Shown here piece after piece: positions 10,001 through 19,529 of a stretch of 64,000 nucleotides of DNA. Positions within the stretch are counted from its first letter, which is position 1. Each line of letters opens with the position of its first letter. This DNA is from Leptospira congkakensis (GTDB taxonomy: Bacteria; Spirochaetota; Leptospiria; Leptospirales; Leptospiraceae), in NCBI RefSeq assembly GCF_004770265.1, contig NZ_RQGQ01000009.1:248001-312000 (forward strand). Direction: 5' to 3'. The position numbers and the translations under genes are program-made. The notes beneath the pieces are model-generated. The model worked only from the letters and a program-made list of their open reading frames with translations. It had not been told where the DNA came from and ran no database searches.

Positions 10001-10864
10001 ATGACTCGAGGATACACAACACCTGTCACTGAAATTTCGGAAAAGGACTTTGAGGCATTAGTAAGTCTCGCATTAACCGAAGATTTGCCTGCCGGAGACA
10101 TCACTACAGATTCTCTATTTGACTCTAATGAAATCTGCAAAGCGGAATTACTAGCCAAGGAAGAAGGTGTTTTGTGTGGACTTGCTGTACTACCTTGTCT
10201 CATCTCCCTCACGAAGGCAAATGTGAAATGGAAACCCGTTTTATCTGATGGAGCAACTCTTTCCAAAGGAACCATCATTGGTGGTTTGGAAGGTTCCTTG
10301 AAAGATATTTTAAAAATGGAACGGATTCTTTTAAATTTTATCCAGTACCTTTCTGGAATAGCAACAAATGCAAGTAAGGTGACAAAAGAATTCCCTAATC
10401 TTCTTATTTTAGATACTAGAAAAACATTACCTGGATATCGAAAACTTGCAAAGTATGCTGTCTATACGGGTGGGGGAGCCAACCACCGATTGAATTTGTC
10501 TGAGATGGCAATGTTAAAAGATAATCATATAGCAAAAGCAGGATCCATCCAGTCGGCTGTACAAATTGTTCGAAATGCTAATCCAGGGAAAAAAATAGAA
10601 CTAGAAATTGATGGCCTATCACAACTTAGTGAAGCTATCACATCAAATCCTGATATTATTTTGTTAGATAATTTTTCTGATTCGGATACCGAAAAAGCAA
10701 TAGAAATCATTAAGGGGAAATCACCACAAATTCGTATCGAATGTTCCGGTGGAATCACTCCAGAAAAATTAAAGTTTCTATCTAAATTTCAAGACATTGG
10801 TGTGAGTATGGGTTATTTAACTCATACTGTAAAATTTTTAGATATAAGTTTGGATATTAAATAA
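10001..10864 (+). CDS. nadC: Nicotinate-nucleotide pyrophosphorylase (quinolinate phosphoribosyltransferase)
   Basis: A 287-aa enzyme that converts quinolinate and PRPP to nicotinate mononucleotide, the third step of de novo NAD synthesis. Family motifs are intact: E-D-L-P-A-G-D-I-T-T near the N-terminus, the phosphate-binding L-D-T-R-K-T-x-P-G-Y-R segment, G-G-G-A-N-H-R and L-K-D-N-H. Length is typical. Its TAA stop overlaps the ATG of the rsh gene (TAATG), so the two are coupled. No nadA or nadB lies in the window. Confidence 0.95.
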   Translation: MTRGYTTPVTEISEKDFEALVSLALTEDLPAGDITTDSLFDSNEICKAELLAKEEGVLCGLAVLPCLISLTKANVKWKPVLSDGATLSKGTIIGGLEGSLKDILKMERILLNFIQYLSGIATNASKVTKEFPNLLILDTRKTLPGYRKLAKYAVYTGGGANHRLNLSEMAMLKDNHIAKAGSIQSAVQIVRNANPGKKIELEIDGLSQLSEAITSNPDIILLDNFSDSDTEKAIEIIKGKSPQIRIECSGGITPEKLKFLSKFQDIGVSMGYLTHTVKFLDISLDIK

Positions 10865-12918
10865 TGGGATTATACCAAGACATAAAGGATAAACAGGAGT
10901 TATTCGAAGCAGTTCAAAAAAGACTCGGACCAGAAAAAGCCACATTAATAGAAAAGGCATATGCTATTGCAGATAAAATGCATTCGGGGCAAAAACGTTT
11001 GTCTGGCGAACCGTATATCATTCATCCCATGAACGTAGCCTCCGTTTTGGATGAACTTGGATTGGATGAAAGAGCCATTGCCGCCGGTCTTTTGCATGAT
11101 GTTGTGGAAGACACAAGTTATAGTAAAGAAGATATGACTCGTGAATTTGGTGAGGATATAGCAGCACTTGTTGAAGGTGTAACCAAAATTTCTGAAATTA
11201 AATCCCAATCCAAAGAAACGGAAGCTGCTGAAAATATCAGAAAGATGTTACTCGCAACTATCAAAGATGTGCGGGTGATGTTAATCAAATTGGCAGACAA
11301 AACACATAACGTCCGTACACTAAAATTCCAACCGGAAGAAAAACAAAAACGAATTGCGAAAGAAGTATTGGCTTTGTATGCGCCTATTGCCGGCCGCCTA
11401 GGTGTTTATAAAGTTAAGTTTGAGTTGGAAGATTTGGCATTTCAGTCTCTTCATCCAGAAGAATATCAGGAAATTAAAAAACGTGTATCCGCAAAAAAAT
11501 CGGAACGCGATGAATACATAGAAAAAATTAAAATCATTCTCAAACAAAGGTTGGCTGAGATTAGTATTGATGCTCGCATTGATGGAAGGGCCAAACATTT
11601 TTATTCAATTTATAGAAAGATGGTTACAAAGGAAAAATCATTTTCTGAGATTTTTGACCTAAGGGCAGTTCGAATCATCACCAATGAAATTAAAGATTGT
11701 TATGGGGTACTTGGAATTGTTCATACTCTCTGGACTCCGATTCCCGGAAGGTTCAAAGATTATATAGCCACTCCGAAAACTAACCTTTATCAGTCTTTAC
11801 ATACAACTGTTTTTGGACCTGATGGCCGCCCCATGGAAGTGCAGATCCGAACTAAGGATATGAATGCCATTGCTGAGAATGGGGTCGCGGCACACTGGGC
11901 TTACAAAGAGTCCACCAATCTTTCTAAAACTTCCGTCATTTTGCAGAACGGTGTAGAAAATGCCTTCCGTATGAAGTGGTTGGAAATTTTGAAATCATGG
12001 CAAGACCCAAGCCTTGATTCCAAAGAATTTATGGAAGAACTACAATATGATCTCCATGAAGATGAGGTCTTTGTTTTTACTCCTAAAGGCGAAATTATCG
12101 AAATGCCAAAGGGCGCGACGGTTCTAGACTATGCATTCCGAATCCATACAGATGTGGGATTACATGCTAGGGGTGGTAAAGTTAATGGGCGAATGGTTAC
12201 ACTTCGTACGGAATTAAAATCAGGAGATCAAGTAGAGATCATTACTGAAAAAAGTTCCAAACCATCACCTATTTGGTTACGTATTGTAAAAACTTCTGGC
12301 GCAAGACAAAAGTTACGTGCTTATTTTCGGAAATTACAAGAAGACTCACAAAGGGAAACCATTGGTTCTGTTTTGGAAGCATCAACACCAGCCATTGATG
12401 AAAACACAATCAAAGAGATCAAAAAAGTTAAAATCAAAAAAACGAACAAATCAAATCAGCACCAAGAGGAATCAAAAGAGTTTGGGATTTCCGTGGCTGG
12501 TTGGAATGATGTTCCTGTTCGAGTAGCTTCTTGTTGTACACCCATCCCAGGTGATGAAATCATTGGTTTTATCACAAGAGGAAGAGGAGTGAGTGTTCAT
12601 AAAAAAGATTGTACGACTGCGAACAAACAACTCGAGTGGATGAAAACCATTCCTGTTCGTTGGGAAGGGCCAGGAGAACCAATTCCTATCCAAATCGAAG
12701 TTCGTGCGAAAGATGTACAAGGAATTTACTTATCGATGGTAGAATCCATCTCCAGCACAGAAACAAATATTTTGGAAGCGGGTGCATCTTCACATCCGAA
12801 TGGAACATTAACCGCCAAATTTATGTTAGAAGTGGATCATTTAGACCAACTCAAAGAAATTTTAGAAAACTTACGAATGATCCAAGGTGTGGTTTTTGCG
12901 GAAAGGGTTAAAAAATAA
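10864..12918 (+). CDS. rsh: Bifunctional (p)ppGpp synthetase/hydrolase (Rel/SpoT homologue)
   Basis: A 684-aa full-length RSH protein. The HD hydrolase domain has H54, the H78-D79 pair and E-D-T. The synthetase domain carries the basic R-F-K-D motif typical of bifunctional enzymes rather than the acidic ExDD form. Then follow a TGS domain (about 395-460), a Cys-rich zinc-finger domain (A-S-C-C-T-P) and a C-terminal ACT domain. It makes and degrades the stringent-response alarmone and senses stalled ribosomes. It is the only RSH gene in the window. The start overlaps nadC, and the 3' end overlaps the opposing GH13 gene by 11 bases with no terminator visible. Confidence 0.95.
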   Translation: MGLYQDIKDKQELFEAVQKRLGPEKATLIEKAYAIADKMHSGQKRLSGEPYIIHPMNVASVLDELGLDERAIAAGLLHDVVEDTSYSKEDMTREFGEDIAALVEGVTKISEIKSQSKETEAAENIRKMLLATIKDVRVMLIKLADKTHNVRTLKFQPEEKQKRIAKEVLALYAPIAGRLGVYKVKFELEDLAFQSLHPEEYQEIKKRVSAKKSERDEYIEKIKIILKQRLAEISIDARIDGRAKHFYSIYRKMVTKEKSFSEIFDLRAVRIITNEIKDCYGVLGIVHTLWTPIPGRFKDYIATPKTNLYQSLHTTVFGPDGRPMEVQIRTKDMNAIAENGVAAHWAYKESTNLSKTSVILQNGVENAFRMKWLEILKSWQDPSLDSKEFMEELQYDLHEDEVFVFTPKGEIIEMPKGATVLDYAFRIHTDVGLHARGGKVNGRMVTLRTELKSGDQVEIITEKSSKPSPIWLRIVKTSGARQKLRAYFRKLQEDSQRETIGSVLEASTPAIDENTIKEIKKVKIKKTNKSNQHQEESKEFGISVAGWNDVPVRVASCCTPIPGDEIIGFITRGRGVSVHKKDCTTANKQLEWMKTIPVRWEGPGEPIPIQIEVRAKDVQGIYLSMVESISSTETNILEAGASSHPNGTLTAKFMLEVDHLDQLKEILENLRMIQGVVFAERVKK

Positions 12919-14311
12919 ACCACTGGGCTTGGTTTGGATTTAGTTTGAAATAAATTCCTTCTTCGGATTTTGTTTGTGGGTATTCTGTTCCTGTTACGAG
13001 ATCCGTTAAACTTGGTTTAAACTGGATTCCTTCTTGGAAAAAAATCCAACCCGAGACTTCTATATTGTTTTCATTCCAAAGGAAAAGTTCTGTTTGATTT
13101 TCGGTTTGGATGGATTTGATAAAAACTGAATGACCGTTAAACTCTTTGTAGTTTGGCCAAAAAGAAAATCCATTCGAATTTCTTTTGGCTGTGGTTTTTA
13201 AGGTTCTTTTGTAAAATTCTTCTGAATAGGGGTTTGTTTTTTCTAAATCCGTATGAATCATTTGCACTGGAATTTTTTTGGATAAACCTAGGTCCTGACC
13301 TTCATGGAATAATAAAATTGATTCACTGGCAGAGAGTAGGCTAAAATAACTATAAGATTTGTCACCAAATTGATGTTTGGCTCTTTCTTCGTCATGGTTT
13401 TCCAGAAATCTGATTTGGTTTCTGTTAGAATTTTGTCTCAAACTTTGAGAGACAAAGGGGAAATTGTTTTGTTTGAGAGCATCATAAAAGGATTTATCAT
13501 AAGTGGCATCAAACCCTAAGTCCAGTAATCGATTTTCCATTTCCCAATAGGCTTCTGCATAAAATTTAAAATTTGGATAGTTTTGCCTTACTATATCAAT
13601 GACTCGTTTCCAATCGTAAGCTGATTTTTTCCCATGAGTTCTTTCGAAAATATCGGGAAGGAGTAACATGGCCATATCACAACGAACACCATCACATTGT
13701 TTTGCGATCTCTTTCAGAATTTGGATATGTTTTTGTTCTACATTTGGATTTGAAAAATCCCATTGGATGGTATCTGTCCAACCATCAAAATAAGGATCTC
13801 GCCCATACACGTAACGGATTCCATTATGATGTAAAAAAGAATTTTTTGATGAAACGGAATCATTTGCCTTCAGAAATAAATTTGGATCAGAATCGATCAA
13901 AGGGGAATCAATTGCCATATGGTTTGGAACAAAATCTAAAATTAGTTTTTTATTCCAACTTTGCATCAGCTGATGAATATGTTTTAGATCTTTTTCCCCA
14001 GACACTATTGGGTCGGGTGTATAAGAGAAAACAGAATAAGGAGATCCATAAATATCTTCTGGGCCAAGGTTTTGTTTAACGGTATGAAAACCAGTCTGGA
14101 GTTCCGGCATGGAACGAGCGATCCATTGGGATTTTGGGCTATTTTTCCAGACACCCATCAGCCAAATTTCGTCGGCCCATTCAAACGGAGGGGAATGGAT
14201 TAGGGTGGGGAGGCTAAGTTCGAGCGGTTCCGTCATTTTTGTACAAAAAAGCCTTGAGCCAATCTCGTACAAATGGATTTGATGGAAGGGATGTTTCATA
14301 ACAAAGTTCAA
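12908..14311 (-). CDS. GH13-family glycoside hydrolase
   Basis: A 467-aa alpha-amylase-family protein with all four catalytic regions: D126-F-V-P-N-H (I), G-V-R-C-D212 with the nucleophile (II), Y-A-E253 as acid/base (III) and E-N-H306-D307 (IV). No signal peptide is evident, so it probably acts on cytoplasmic alpha-glucans. The substrate is unclear. The TTG at 14311 gives the longest frame, but the only good ribosome site (AAGGAGG, 14328-14334) is 16 bases away. ATG 14299 or 14236 are alternatives. A shorter start would remove the overlap with the divergent binding-protein gene. The stop lies inside the end of rsh. Confidence 0.8.
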   Translation of the reverse strand: MNFVMKHPFHQIHLYEIGSRLFCTKMTEPLELSLPTLIHSPPFEWADEIWLMGVWKNSPKSQWIARSMPELQTGFHTVKQNLGPEDIYGSPYSVFSYTPDPIVSGEKDLKHIHQLMQSWNKKLILDFVPNHMAIDSPLIDSDPNLFLKANDSVSSKNSFLHHNGIRYVYGRDPYFDGWTDTIQWDFSNPNVEQKHIQILKEIAKQCDGVRCDMAMLLLPDIFERTHGKKSAYDWKRVIDIVRQNYPNFKFYAEAYWEMENRLLDLGFDATYDKSFYDALKQNNFPFVSQSLRQNSNRNQIRFLENHDEERAKHQFGDKSYSYFSLLSASESILLFHEGQDLGLSKKIPVQMIHTDLEKTNPYSEEFYKRTLKTTAKRNSNGFSFWPNYKEFNGHSVFIKSIQTENQTELFLWNENNIEVSGWIFFQEGIQFKPSLTDLVTGTEYPQTKSEEGIYFKLNPNQAQWFIF

Positions 14312-16138
14312 ATATTCAAGTATAGTTCCTCCTTACGCAAGATAGTTTTGGTTGGTTTGACAGGACTTTTGTCAATGGCTTTTGCCTTTAATTGTTCCGA
14401 AGAAGATAGGAATGAATCCTTATCAAAGGTAAACGATCTTCCTTGGGAAGGAGATGTTAATTCCATTCCGAATGCCCTTCGTTTGAAAAATCCAGTGGCA
14501 GATCCTAAAGCCAAAAAAGGTGGAAAGATTCGCATTTATTCTCACCAATTCCCAAAATCATTAAATTATTATTTGGATCAGTTCACCACTACAGCTCGGA
14601 TCTTTACTAGTTTGTATGAACCGCTTACAGGTTACCATCCACTGACTTTGGAAACCATTCCTCATCTTGCAAGGGATTGGAAAATTTCTCCTGATAAAAA
14701 GAAATTTACTTTCTATTTGGATCCGAATGCACGTTGGTCGGATGGCAAATCAGTAACTGCAGATGATGTAATTTTCACTTATGATACAATCATGAATCCA
14801 AAAAATGGAACAGCAGTGTTTCGAGTTTCCTTATCTAGATTTTTAAAACCAGTGAAGTTGGATGATTTAACTGTAGTTTTTGAAGCAAAGGAAGTTCATT
14901 GGAATAATTTTAATGATGTAGCATCTTCCATTTTTATTTTGCCAAAACATCATTTCGAAGGAAAAGATTTTAATAAAGAAAATATGGAATTCCCTGTTGT
15001 ATCGGGTCCTTACAAAATCACGGAAGTCAAAAAGAATCGTTACATCAAACTAGAGAGAAGAGGGGATTGGTGGCAAAGAGCCTATCCTTTTAACGAAGGG
15101 CGTAATAACTTTGATCAAATTGTTTATAAAGTTTATAACGAAGAGGCAGTAGCACTCCAAGCCTTCAAAAAAGGTGATATTGATATTTATCCAGTGTATT
15201 CCGCCTTTGTTTGGGTAGAGGAAGCCAAAGGAGATGCCTTTGATAAAAATTGGATCGCAAAACAAAGAATTTTTAATTTAAAACCAATTGGCTTCCAAGG
15301 TTGGGCTATGAATTCCAGACGTTCTATTTTTTCTGATAAACGTGTGAGAGAAGCTATGAACCTACTTGTGGATCGTAAATTAATGATCGACAAACTAGCG
15401 TATGGTGAATATGATCCAACAAATAGTTATTACCCGGATTTTTATTTGGGTGGTGAAAAAAATCCTAACCAACCAACAGAGTTTAGCATAGAAAAAGCAA
15501 GGAAACTGCTAGCAGAAGCAGGTTGGAAACCTAATAAGGAAGGGATCTTAGAAAAGGATGGAAAACCATTCCAATTCTCTATTTTAGATCGAGATAAAAA
15601 AACAGAAAAGTATTTCACCGTATTTCTAGAAAAAGCTAAGGAAGTGGGCATTCGTGCATCCATTGACACTTTGGATTTGGCTGCCTGGAGCGAACGAGTA
15701 GACAAATATGATTTTGATATGACCTGGGCTGCTTGGGGATCGGGAGTGTTTAAAGATCCAGAATCACAATGGCTTTCTAAATACGCAAACGAAGAGGGAC
15801 AACCCAATTTACCTGGTCTAAAAATTTCAGAAGTAGACAAACTTATCGAAAAACAAAAAACAGAATTTTCTGTTTCCGCTCGTAATGAAATCATTAAACA
15901 AATCGATCGAATTGTTTATAAAGAATATCCTTATGTTTTGTTATGGCATTTGCCAAGTACAAGACTTCTGTATTGGCAAAAATATGGAGTTCCTAACTTG
16001 CCACTGGGTAAGTATGGAGATGAAAGTTTTTCTTCTGACTACTGGTGGTATGATGAAGAGAAAGATAAAAAATTATCAGAAGCATTGTCAAAGAAGGAAA
16101 AATTTACAGATTACGAAGCTGTAGTTCGTTGGAAGTAG
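14273..16138 (+). CDS. Oligopeptide ABC transporter substrate-binding lipoprotein (SBP family 5)
   Basis: A 621-aa exported protein. The signal region ends in A-F-N-C (Cys41), a leptospiral-type lipobox. The mature part is a family-5 periplasmic binding protein with the W-S-D-G-K-x-V-T-A-D-D-V signature near residue 160 and the usual two-lobe layout; it looks closest to the YejA/OppA group. No permease or ATPase gene is next to it, so it must work with an unlinked transporter or as an orphan. The start is uncertain: ATG 14273, 14282 and 14291 are all possible and none has a clear ribosome site. It overlaps the start of the divergent GH13 frame. Confidence 0.85.
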   Translation: MDLMEGMFHNKVQIFKYSSSLRKIVLVGLTGLLSMAFAFNCSEEDRNESLSKVNDLPWEGDVNSIPNALRLKNPVADPKAKKGGKIRIYSHQFPKSLNYYLDQFTTTARIFTSLYEPLTGYHPLTLETIPHLARDWKISPDKKKFTFYLDPNARWSDGKSVTADDVIFTYDTIMNPKNGTAVFRVSLSRFLKPVKLDDLTVVFEAKEVHWNNFNDVASSIFILPKHHFEGKDFNKENMEFPVVSGPYKITEVKKNRYIKLERRGDWWQRAYPFNEGRNNFDQIVYKVYNEEAVALQAFKKGDIDIYPVYSAFVWVEEAKGDAFDKNWIAKQRIFNLKPIGFQGWAMNSRRSIFSDKRVREAMNLLVDRKLMIDKLAYGEYDPTNSYYPDFYLGGEKNPNQPTEFSIEKARKLLAEAGWKPNKEGILEKDGKPFQFSILDRDKKTEKYFTVFLEKAKEVGIRASIDTLDLAAWSERVDKYDFDMTWAAWGSGVFKDPESQWLSKYANEEGQPNLPGLKISEVDKLIEKQKTEFSVSARNEIIKQIDRIVYKEYPYVLLWHLPSTRLLYWQKYGVPNLPLGKYGDESFSSDYWWYDEEKDKKLSEALSKKEKFTDYEAVVRWK

Positions 16139-16147
16139 AATTAAATC

Positions 16148-17230
16148 GTGTCTGAAAAAAAAGGCAGGATTGAAGGGATCCGAGATAGGATCTCACAACT
16201 TTGGAACCAATATCCAAACTGGGGAAAAATTCCCCAGTTTTTGGAGTTATTGGAGAAAGGTCTCGACAAAGAGTTGTTTGTCGATCCAAACAAACAAGAA
16301 ATACCGATCCCCTTAGAGGATCTTCCTGTTGATGAAGTTTTACGAAGGTCTGGATTCTTTCGTAATTTGTATGAAAAACTTTTTCCTGTTTCCCATGTAT
16401 TCAGAATCACATATCGTTATGACCGCGAATTTTTGGATAACTTTATGCCACTTTCTAAAGACGGATATATTGGGAGAGGTTCCTATAAATTTGTTTATAA
16501 ACTTCCTTGGAACCAGGTGGTTAAAATTGGAAAATCAAAATTACCTTCCGATGCAATCTTTGGATCCTTATTCAAAGAAGTAGGTAAAGACCTATCCCGA
16601 TTTTTGAAACCAGAAGAAATGGAACTACGAGAGTTTTTAAAAAAACAAACATCTCGTGATTCTAAAAAAGATGAAATCGACTTTAAATTCAAACGATTGG
16701 GGTTAGAAAGATTACATTATTGGAAATTAAAATCTCTCATACCTGACTTAGTTGTTCCCACCCGTTTTTTTATGGGTATGCGCGTGAGAAACAATCCGTT
16801 TGGAGTTCCCAATGTCACTCTCACTCCTTGTGACCAACAACCATTACTTGCGGGCAAACATTTAAAAGAATTCACCATACGAAATGAAAAGTTAGATCAA
16901 AATCCAATTATGGATAAGTTTTTCCCAAAATGGAAATTGAATTTTGACTCGCATCGGTTTGGAGTGATTTCTAAATCAAAACTTAAAAAAATTGCCGTTG
17001 ATTTCAATCGTGTGATCGAAGTGACAAAGTTTTTGGCAGAAGAAGAAAAATTAATTTTTGATATCCATGCTGAAAATATCATCATCACACTGCCTGATTT
17101 TGAATTAAAAATTTTCGATTTTCACGTCTTTGATGATTATTTGTATGAACCTTCCGAAGAAAACCCAACGCCGGAGATGGATCATATTCTAATCATTGAA
17201 GAATTCATCAAATCATTTGAACTGGACTAA
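16148..17230 (+). CDS. Divergent protein-kinase-fold protein
   Basis: A 360-aa soluble protein, not assigned to a named family. It shows a kinase order of motifs: a Gly-rich loop G109-R-G111-S-Y-K-x-V-Y-K, a lysine in V-V-K126-I, a catalytic-loop match D305-I-H-A-E-N310 (compare D-L-K-P-E-N), and D324-F-H as the DFG equivalent. All four usual catalytic residues are therefore present. Residues 1-100 have no recognised domain, and a long insert lies between 130 and 290. The GTG start at 16148 lies 9 bases after the binding-protein stop, and the next gene begins 4 bases downstream, so the three genes look like one transcript. Substrate unknown; a small-molecule or sugar kinase is as likely as a protein kinase. 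Confidence 0.6.
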   Translation: MSEKKGRIEGIRDRISQLWNQYPNWGKIPQFLELLEKGLDKELFVDPNKQEIPIPLEDLPVDEVLRRSGFFRNLYEKLFPVSHVFRITYRYDREFLDNFMPLSKDGYIGRGSYKFVYKLPWNQVVKIGKSKLPSDAIFGSLFKEVGKDLSRFLKPEEMELREFLKKQTSRDSKKDEIDFKFKRLGLERLHYWKLKSLIPDLVVPTRFFMGMRVRNNPFGVPNVTLTPCDQQPLLAGKHLKEFTIRNEKLDQNPIMDKFFPKWKLNFDSHRFGVISKSKLKKIAVDFNRVIEVTKFLAEEEKLIFDIHAENIIITLPDFELKIFDFHVFDDYLYEPSEENPTPEMDHILIIEEFIKSFELD

Positions 17231-17233
17231 TCC

Positions 17234-18802
17234 ATGTTATTTTTGAGACGATTTTTTTTATCTTACAACTTCCTTGCCGCATTTTTTTTAGCCTTCGCAT
17301 TTTATCAAAGTTTTAAATGGAGATGGATTTGTGATGATGCCTATATCAGTTTTGTATATGCGAGAAATTTATACGAAGGATTTGGATTTGTTTTTAATTG
17401 GGGAGAAAGGGTAGAGGGGTACACCAATTTTCTTTGGACCATTATACTTTCTTTAGGTTATAGTTTACAGATCAAACCACAAATTCTTTCCATCACATTA
17501 GGCATTTTCTTTTATCTCATGACTCTTTTTATTTTCTTCTATAAAGAAAGTCGCATCTCTTTAGGTAGAATTTACCCACTTCTTCTGGTTCATTTGGCCT
17601 TATTCTTTCATCTTCATATCTTTGCCACTTCTGGACTTGAAACTTCCCTTTTTACATTTTTAGTTTGTTTTGGATTGTTATTATGGGAAAAAGAGAGTTG
17701 GTATGTAATTCCTATTTTTTTTCTTTCTGCGCTTGTTCGACCAGAGGGAGCACTTTTTTTATTTATAGCTTCCATCGATTGGATGATTCGAAAACGGAGT
17801 TGGATACCCATTTTATTTGGATTTTTCTTTCTTTGTTTTTTGGGTTTCCGTTATTTTTATTATCAAGATATCCTTCCGAATACTTTCTATGCGAAGGGAA
17901 ATAAGGGAGCCTATTTTTCGCAAGGGATCTATTACTTTTTTTATTTTCTAAAATCCTATCCGCTTTATCTTTTTGTTTTCGTTTTAGCTGGGGTCCAAAT
18001 TTATAAATCTATATTACAAAAGGAATTTCTGCTTTTGTATTCTTCGATTCTTTTATACATTCTTTATGTTTTGTATGTCGGTGGAGATTTTATGGGAAAT
18101 CGATTCTGGATTCCGATTTTGCCTTTTGTATCTTATTTAGCATTTCGGAAAATACATGAATGGGATATGGATTCTCAAATTGAATCGAAAAAAACATCCT
18201 TGTTTCTATCTATATATAAAAAGAACCAAATATTGATTTCTTTTTTGTTTATTTTATCTACTGCAGTTTATACAGATCCATTAAAAACCAATGAAACTAG
18301 AATTGCTGATTGGCATGGAATTGTCGAAGAACGAATGTTTTATGAAGATCATTTGATCCAAACTTCTGGATATGACAATGATGCGCTTTCTGATTTCCGA
18401 GTTGCTTTTTTTGGTGCGCAGGCTCATTTTATTTATTATTTAAGACCTTCGTTTTCCTTTGAAGCAGAATCAGGATTAACGGATAGAGAATTTGCAAAAA
18501 AGAAAGTTGCGGCAAGGGGGAGGATTGGGCACGAAAGTGAATTAGAATTACAAGATTTGTTAAATCGTAAAATTGAAATCCTTCTCGACAATCGACTTCA
18601 TGGAACTAATTTACCTCATATCCAATACACTTGGAGAACGATTCCAATCAAGTTTTATCTTTTAACTTACAATCCGTTAAAAATGGAATCTCTTTGTACG
18701 CGTAGCGATTGGAATTGTTCCGATTTATTCCAAATTTTTGAAACCAATCATTGGGATAAAACGAAATCGAAGTCTTTTTGGAATAAAGATGGAATACAAT
18801 AG
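17234..18802 (+). CDS. GT-C fold membrane glycosyltransferase (AftB-like)
   Basis: A 522-aa integral membrane protein with roughly nine hydrophobic segments. The first periplasmic loop has the acidic pair D34-D35 in W-I-C-D-D-A-Y-I-S, followed by R-V-E-G-Y-T-N-F-L-W. This pattern is seen in polyprenyl-phosphate-dependent GT-C enzymes such as mycobacterial AftB. Such enzymes move a sugar from a lipid carrier to an envelope glycan on the outer face of the inner membrane. The C-terminal ~180 residues are soluble. The acceptor is unknown; LPS or a sheath glycan are possibilities. It overlaps pgeF by 14 bases at its 3' end. Confidence 0.75.
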   Translation: MLFLRRFFLSYNFLAAFFLAFAFYQSFKWRWICDDAYISFVYARNLYEGFGFVFNWGERVEGYTNFLWTIILSLGYSLQIKPQILSITLGIFFYLMTLFIFFYKESRISLGRIYPLLLVHLALFFHLHIFATSGLETSLFTFLVCFGLLLWEKESWYVIPIFFLSALVRPEGALFLFIASIDWMIRKRSWIPILFGFFFLCFLGFRYFYYQDILPNTFYAKGNKGAYFSQGIYYFFYFLKSYPLYLFVFVLAGVQIYKSILQKEFLLLYSSILLYILYVLYVGGDFMGNRFWIPILPFVSYLAFRKIHEWDMDSQIESKKTSLFLSIYKKNQILISFLFILSTAVYTDPLKTNETRIADWHGIVEERMFYEDHLIQTSGYDNDALSDFRVAFFGAQAHFIYYLRPSFSFEAESGLTDREFAKKKVAARGRIGHESELELQDLLNRKIEILLDNRLHGTNLPHIQYTWRTIPIKFYLLTYNPLKMESLCTRSDWNCSDLFQIFETNHWDKTKSKSFWNKDGIQ

Positions 18803-19529
18803 AGAAATCACCGTCTCTTATGGAAAAGTCAAATTTGGAACTGCCGGTAAACAAGACCTAGATGGCTTAAAGGAAGTGTATCCTGTTTTTTCCAAAACCC
18901 CAGAGATTTGGAAAGAATACACAACGGTTTGGGCCAATAAGGAATTTGAAAACATACCACATAAAATTTGCACTCTAAACCAAGTTCATGGTGATTTTCT
19001 CCATCAGATATCCAGTGTTGCACCCGATTCGAATCCAGATCTAATTTTGACAGGTGACGGGTTGTATACGAATCTACCAAACAGATTACTTGTTGTTCGC
19101 ACAGCAGACTGTGTTCCTATCTTTTTATATTCCGACAAACAACCATTTGTTGCTATGATCCATTCTGGTTGGAAGGGTACGAACTTAGGTATTACGGAAC
19201 AAATGTTAGATACTGTGATTCAATTAGGTTATACAGAGGAAGAACTACATTTGGAAATTGGACCTTATATCCAAGGAAGAGATTATGAAGTGGGTGAAGA
19301 TGTTGCCATATTATTCCAAGACTTAGGGGATAAGGTCTGTTTTCCAAATGGGAATGGAAAGTTTCAATTGGATGTGGGACTTGCTATTGAAGCACGAGTA
19401 AAAGTGAGGTTTCCGAATTTAAGCGAAATTAGAAACTCCCATACGAATGTTTTCCAGAGCCCTCTTTACTTTAGCCACAGAGCCAAAGAAGAAGGCAGGA
19501 ATTTGAATTTTATACTTTGGGAATCTTAA
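18789..19529 (+). CDS. pgeF: Purine nucleoside phosphorylase / peptidoglycan editing factor (YfiH/laccase-domain family)
   Basis: A 246-aa multicopper-oxidase-like domain protein. The zinc or copper ligands are visible: His in N-Q-V-H-G, Cys in T-A-D-C-V-P and His in H-S-G-W-K-G. Members are reported as adenosine/purine phosphorylases and, in E. coli, as a factor that removes wrongly added L-Ser from peptidoglycan precursors. I chose ATG 18789; a longer frame from 18738 would extend further into the glycosyltransferase gene without any conserved sequence. It meets the response-regulator gene head-on with a 20-base overlap. Confidence 0.88.
   Translation: MEYNREITVSYGKVKFGTAGKQDLDGLKEVYPVFSKTPEIWKEYTTVWANKEFENIPHKICTLNQVHGDFLHQISSVAPDSNPDLILTGDGLYTNLPNRLLVVRTADCVPIFLYSDKQPFVAMIHSGWKGTNLGITEQMLDTVIQLGYTEEELHLEIGPYIQGRDYEVGEDVAILFQDLGDKVCFPNGNGKFQLDVGLAIEARVKVRFPNLSEIRNSHTNVFQSPLYFSHRAKEEGRNLNFILWES

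Noticed and set aside
9745..10278. A 177-aa frame opposite the LysM gene end and nadC start
   Set aside because: It spans a terminator and two real genes; composition is that of an antisense shadow.
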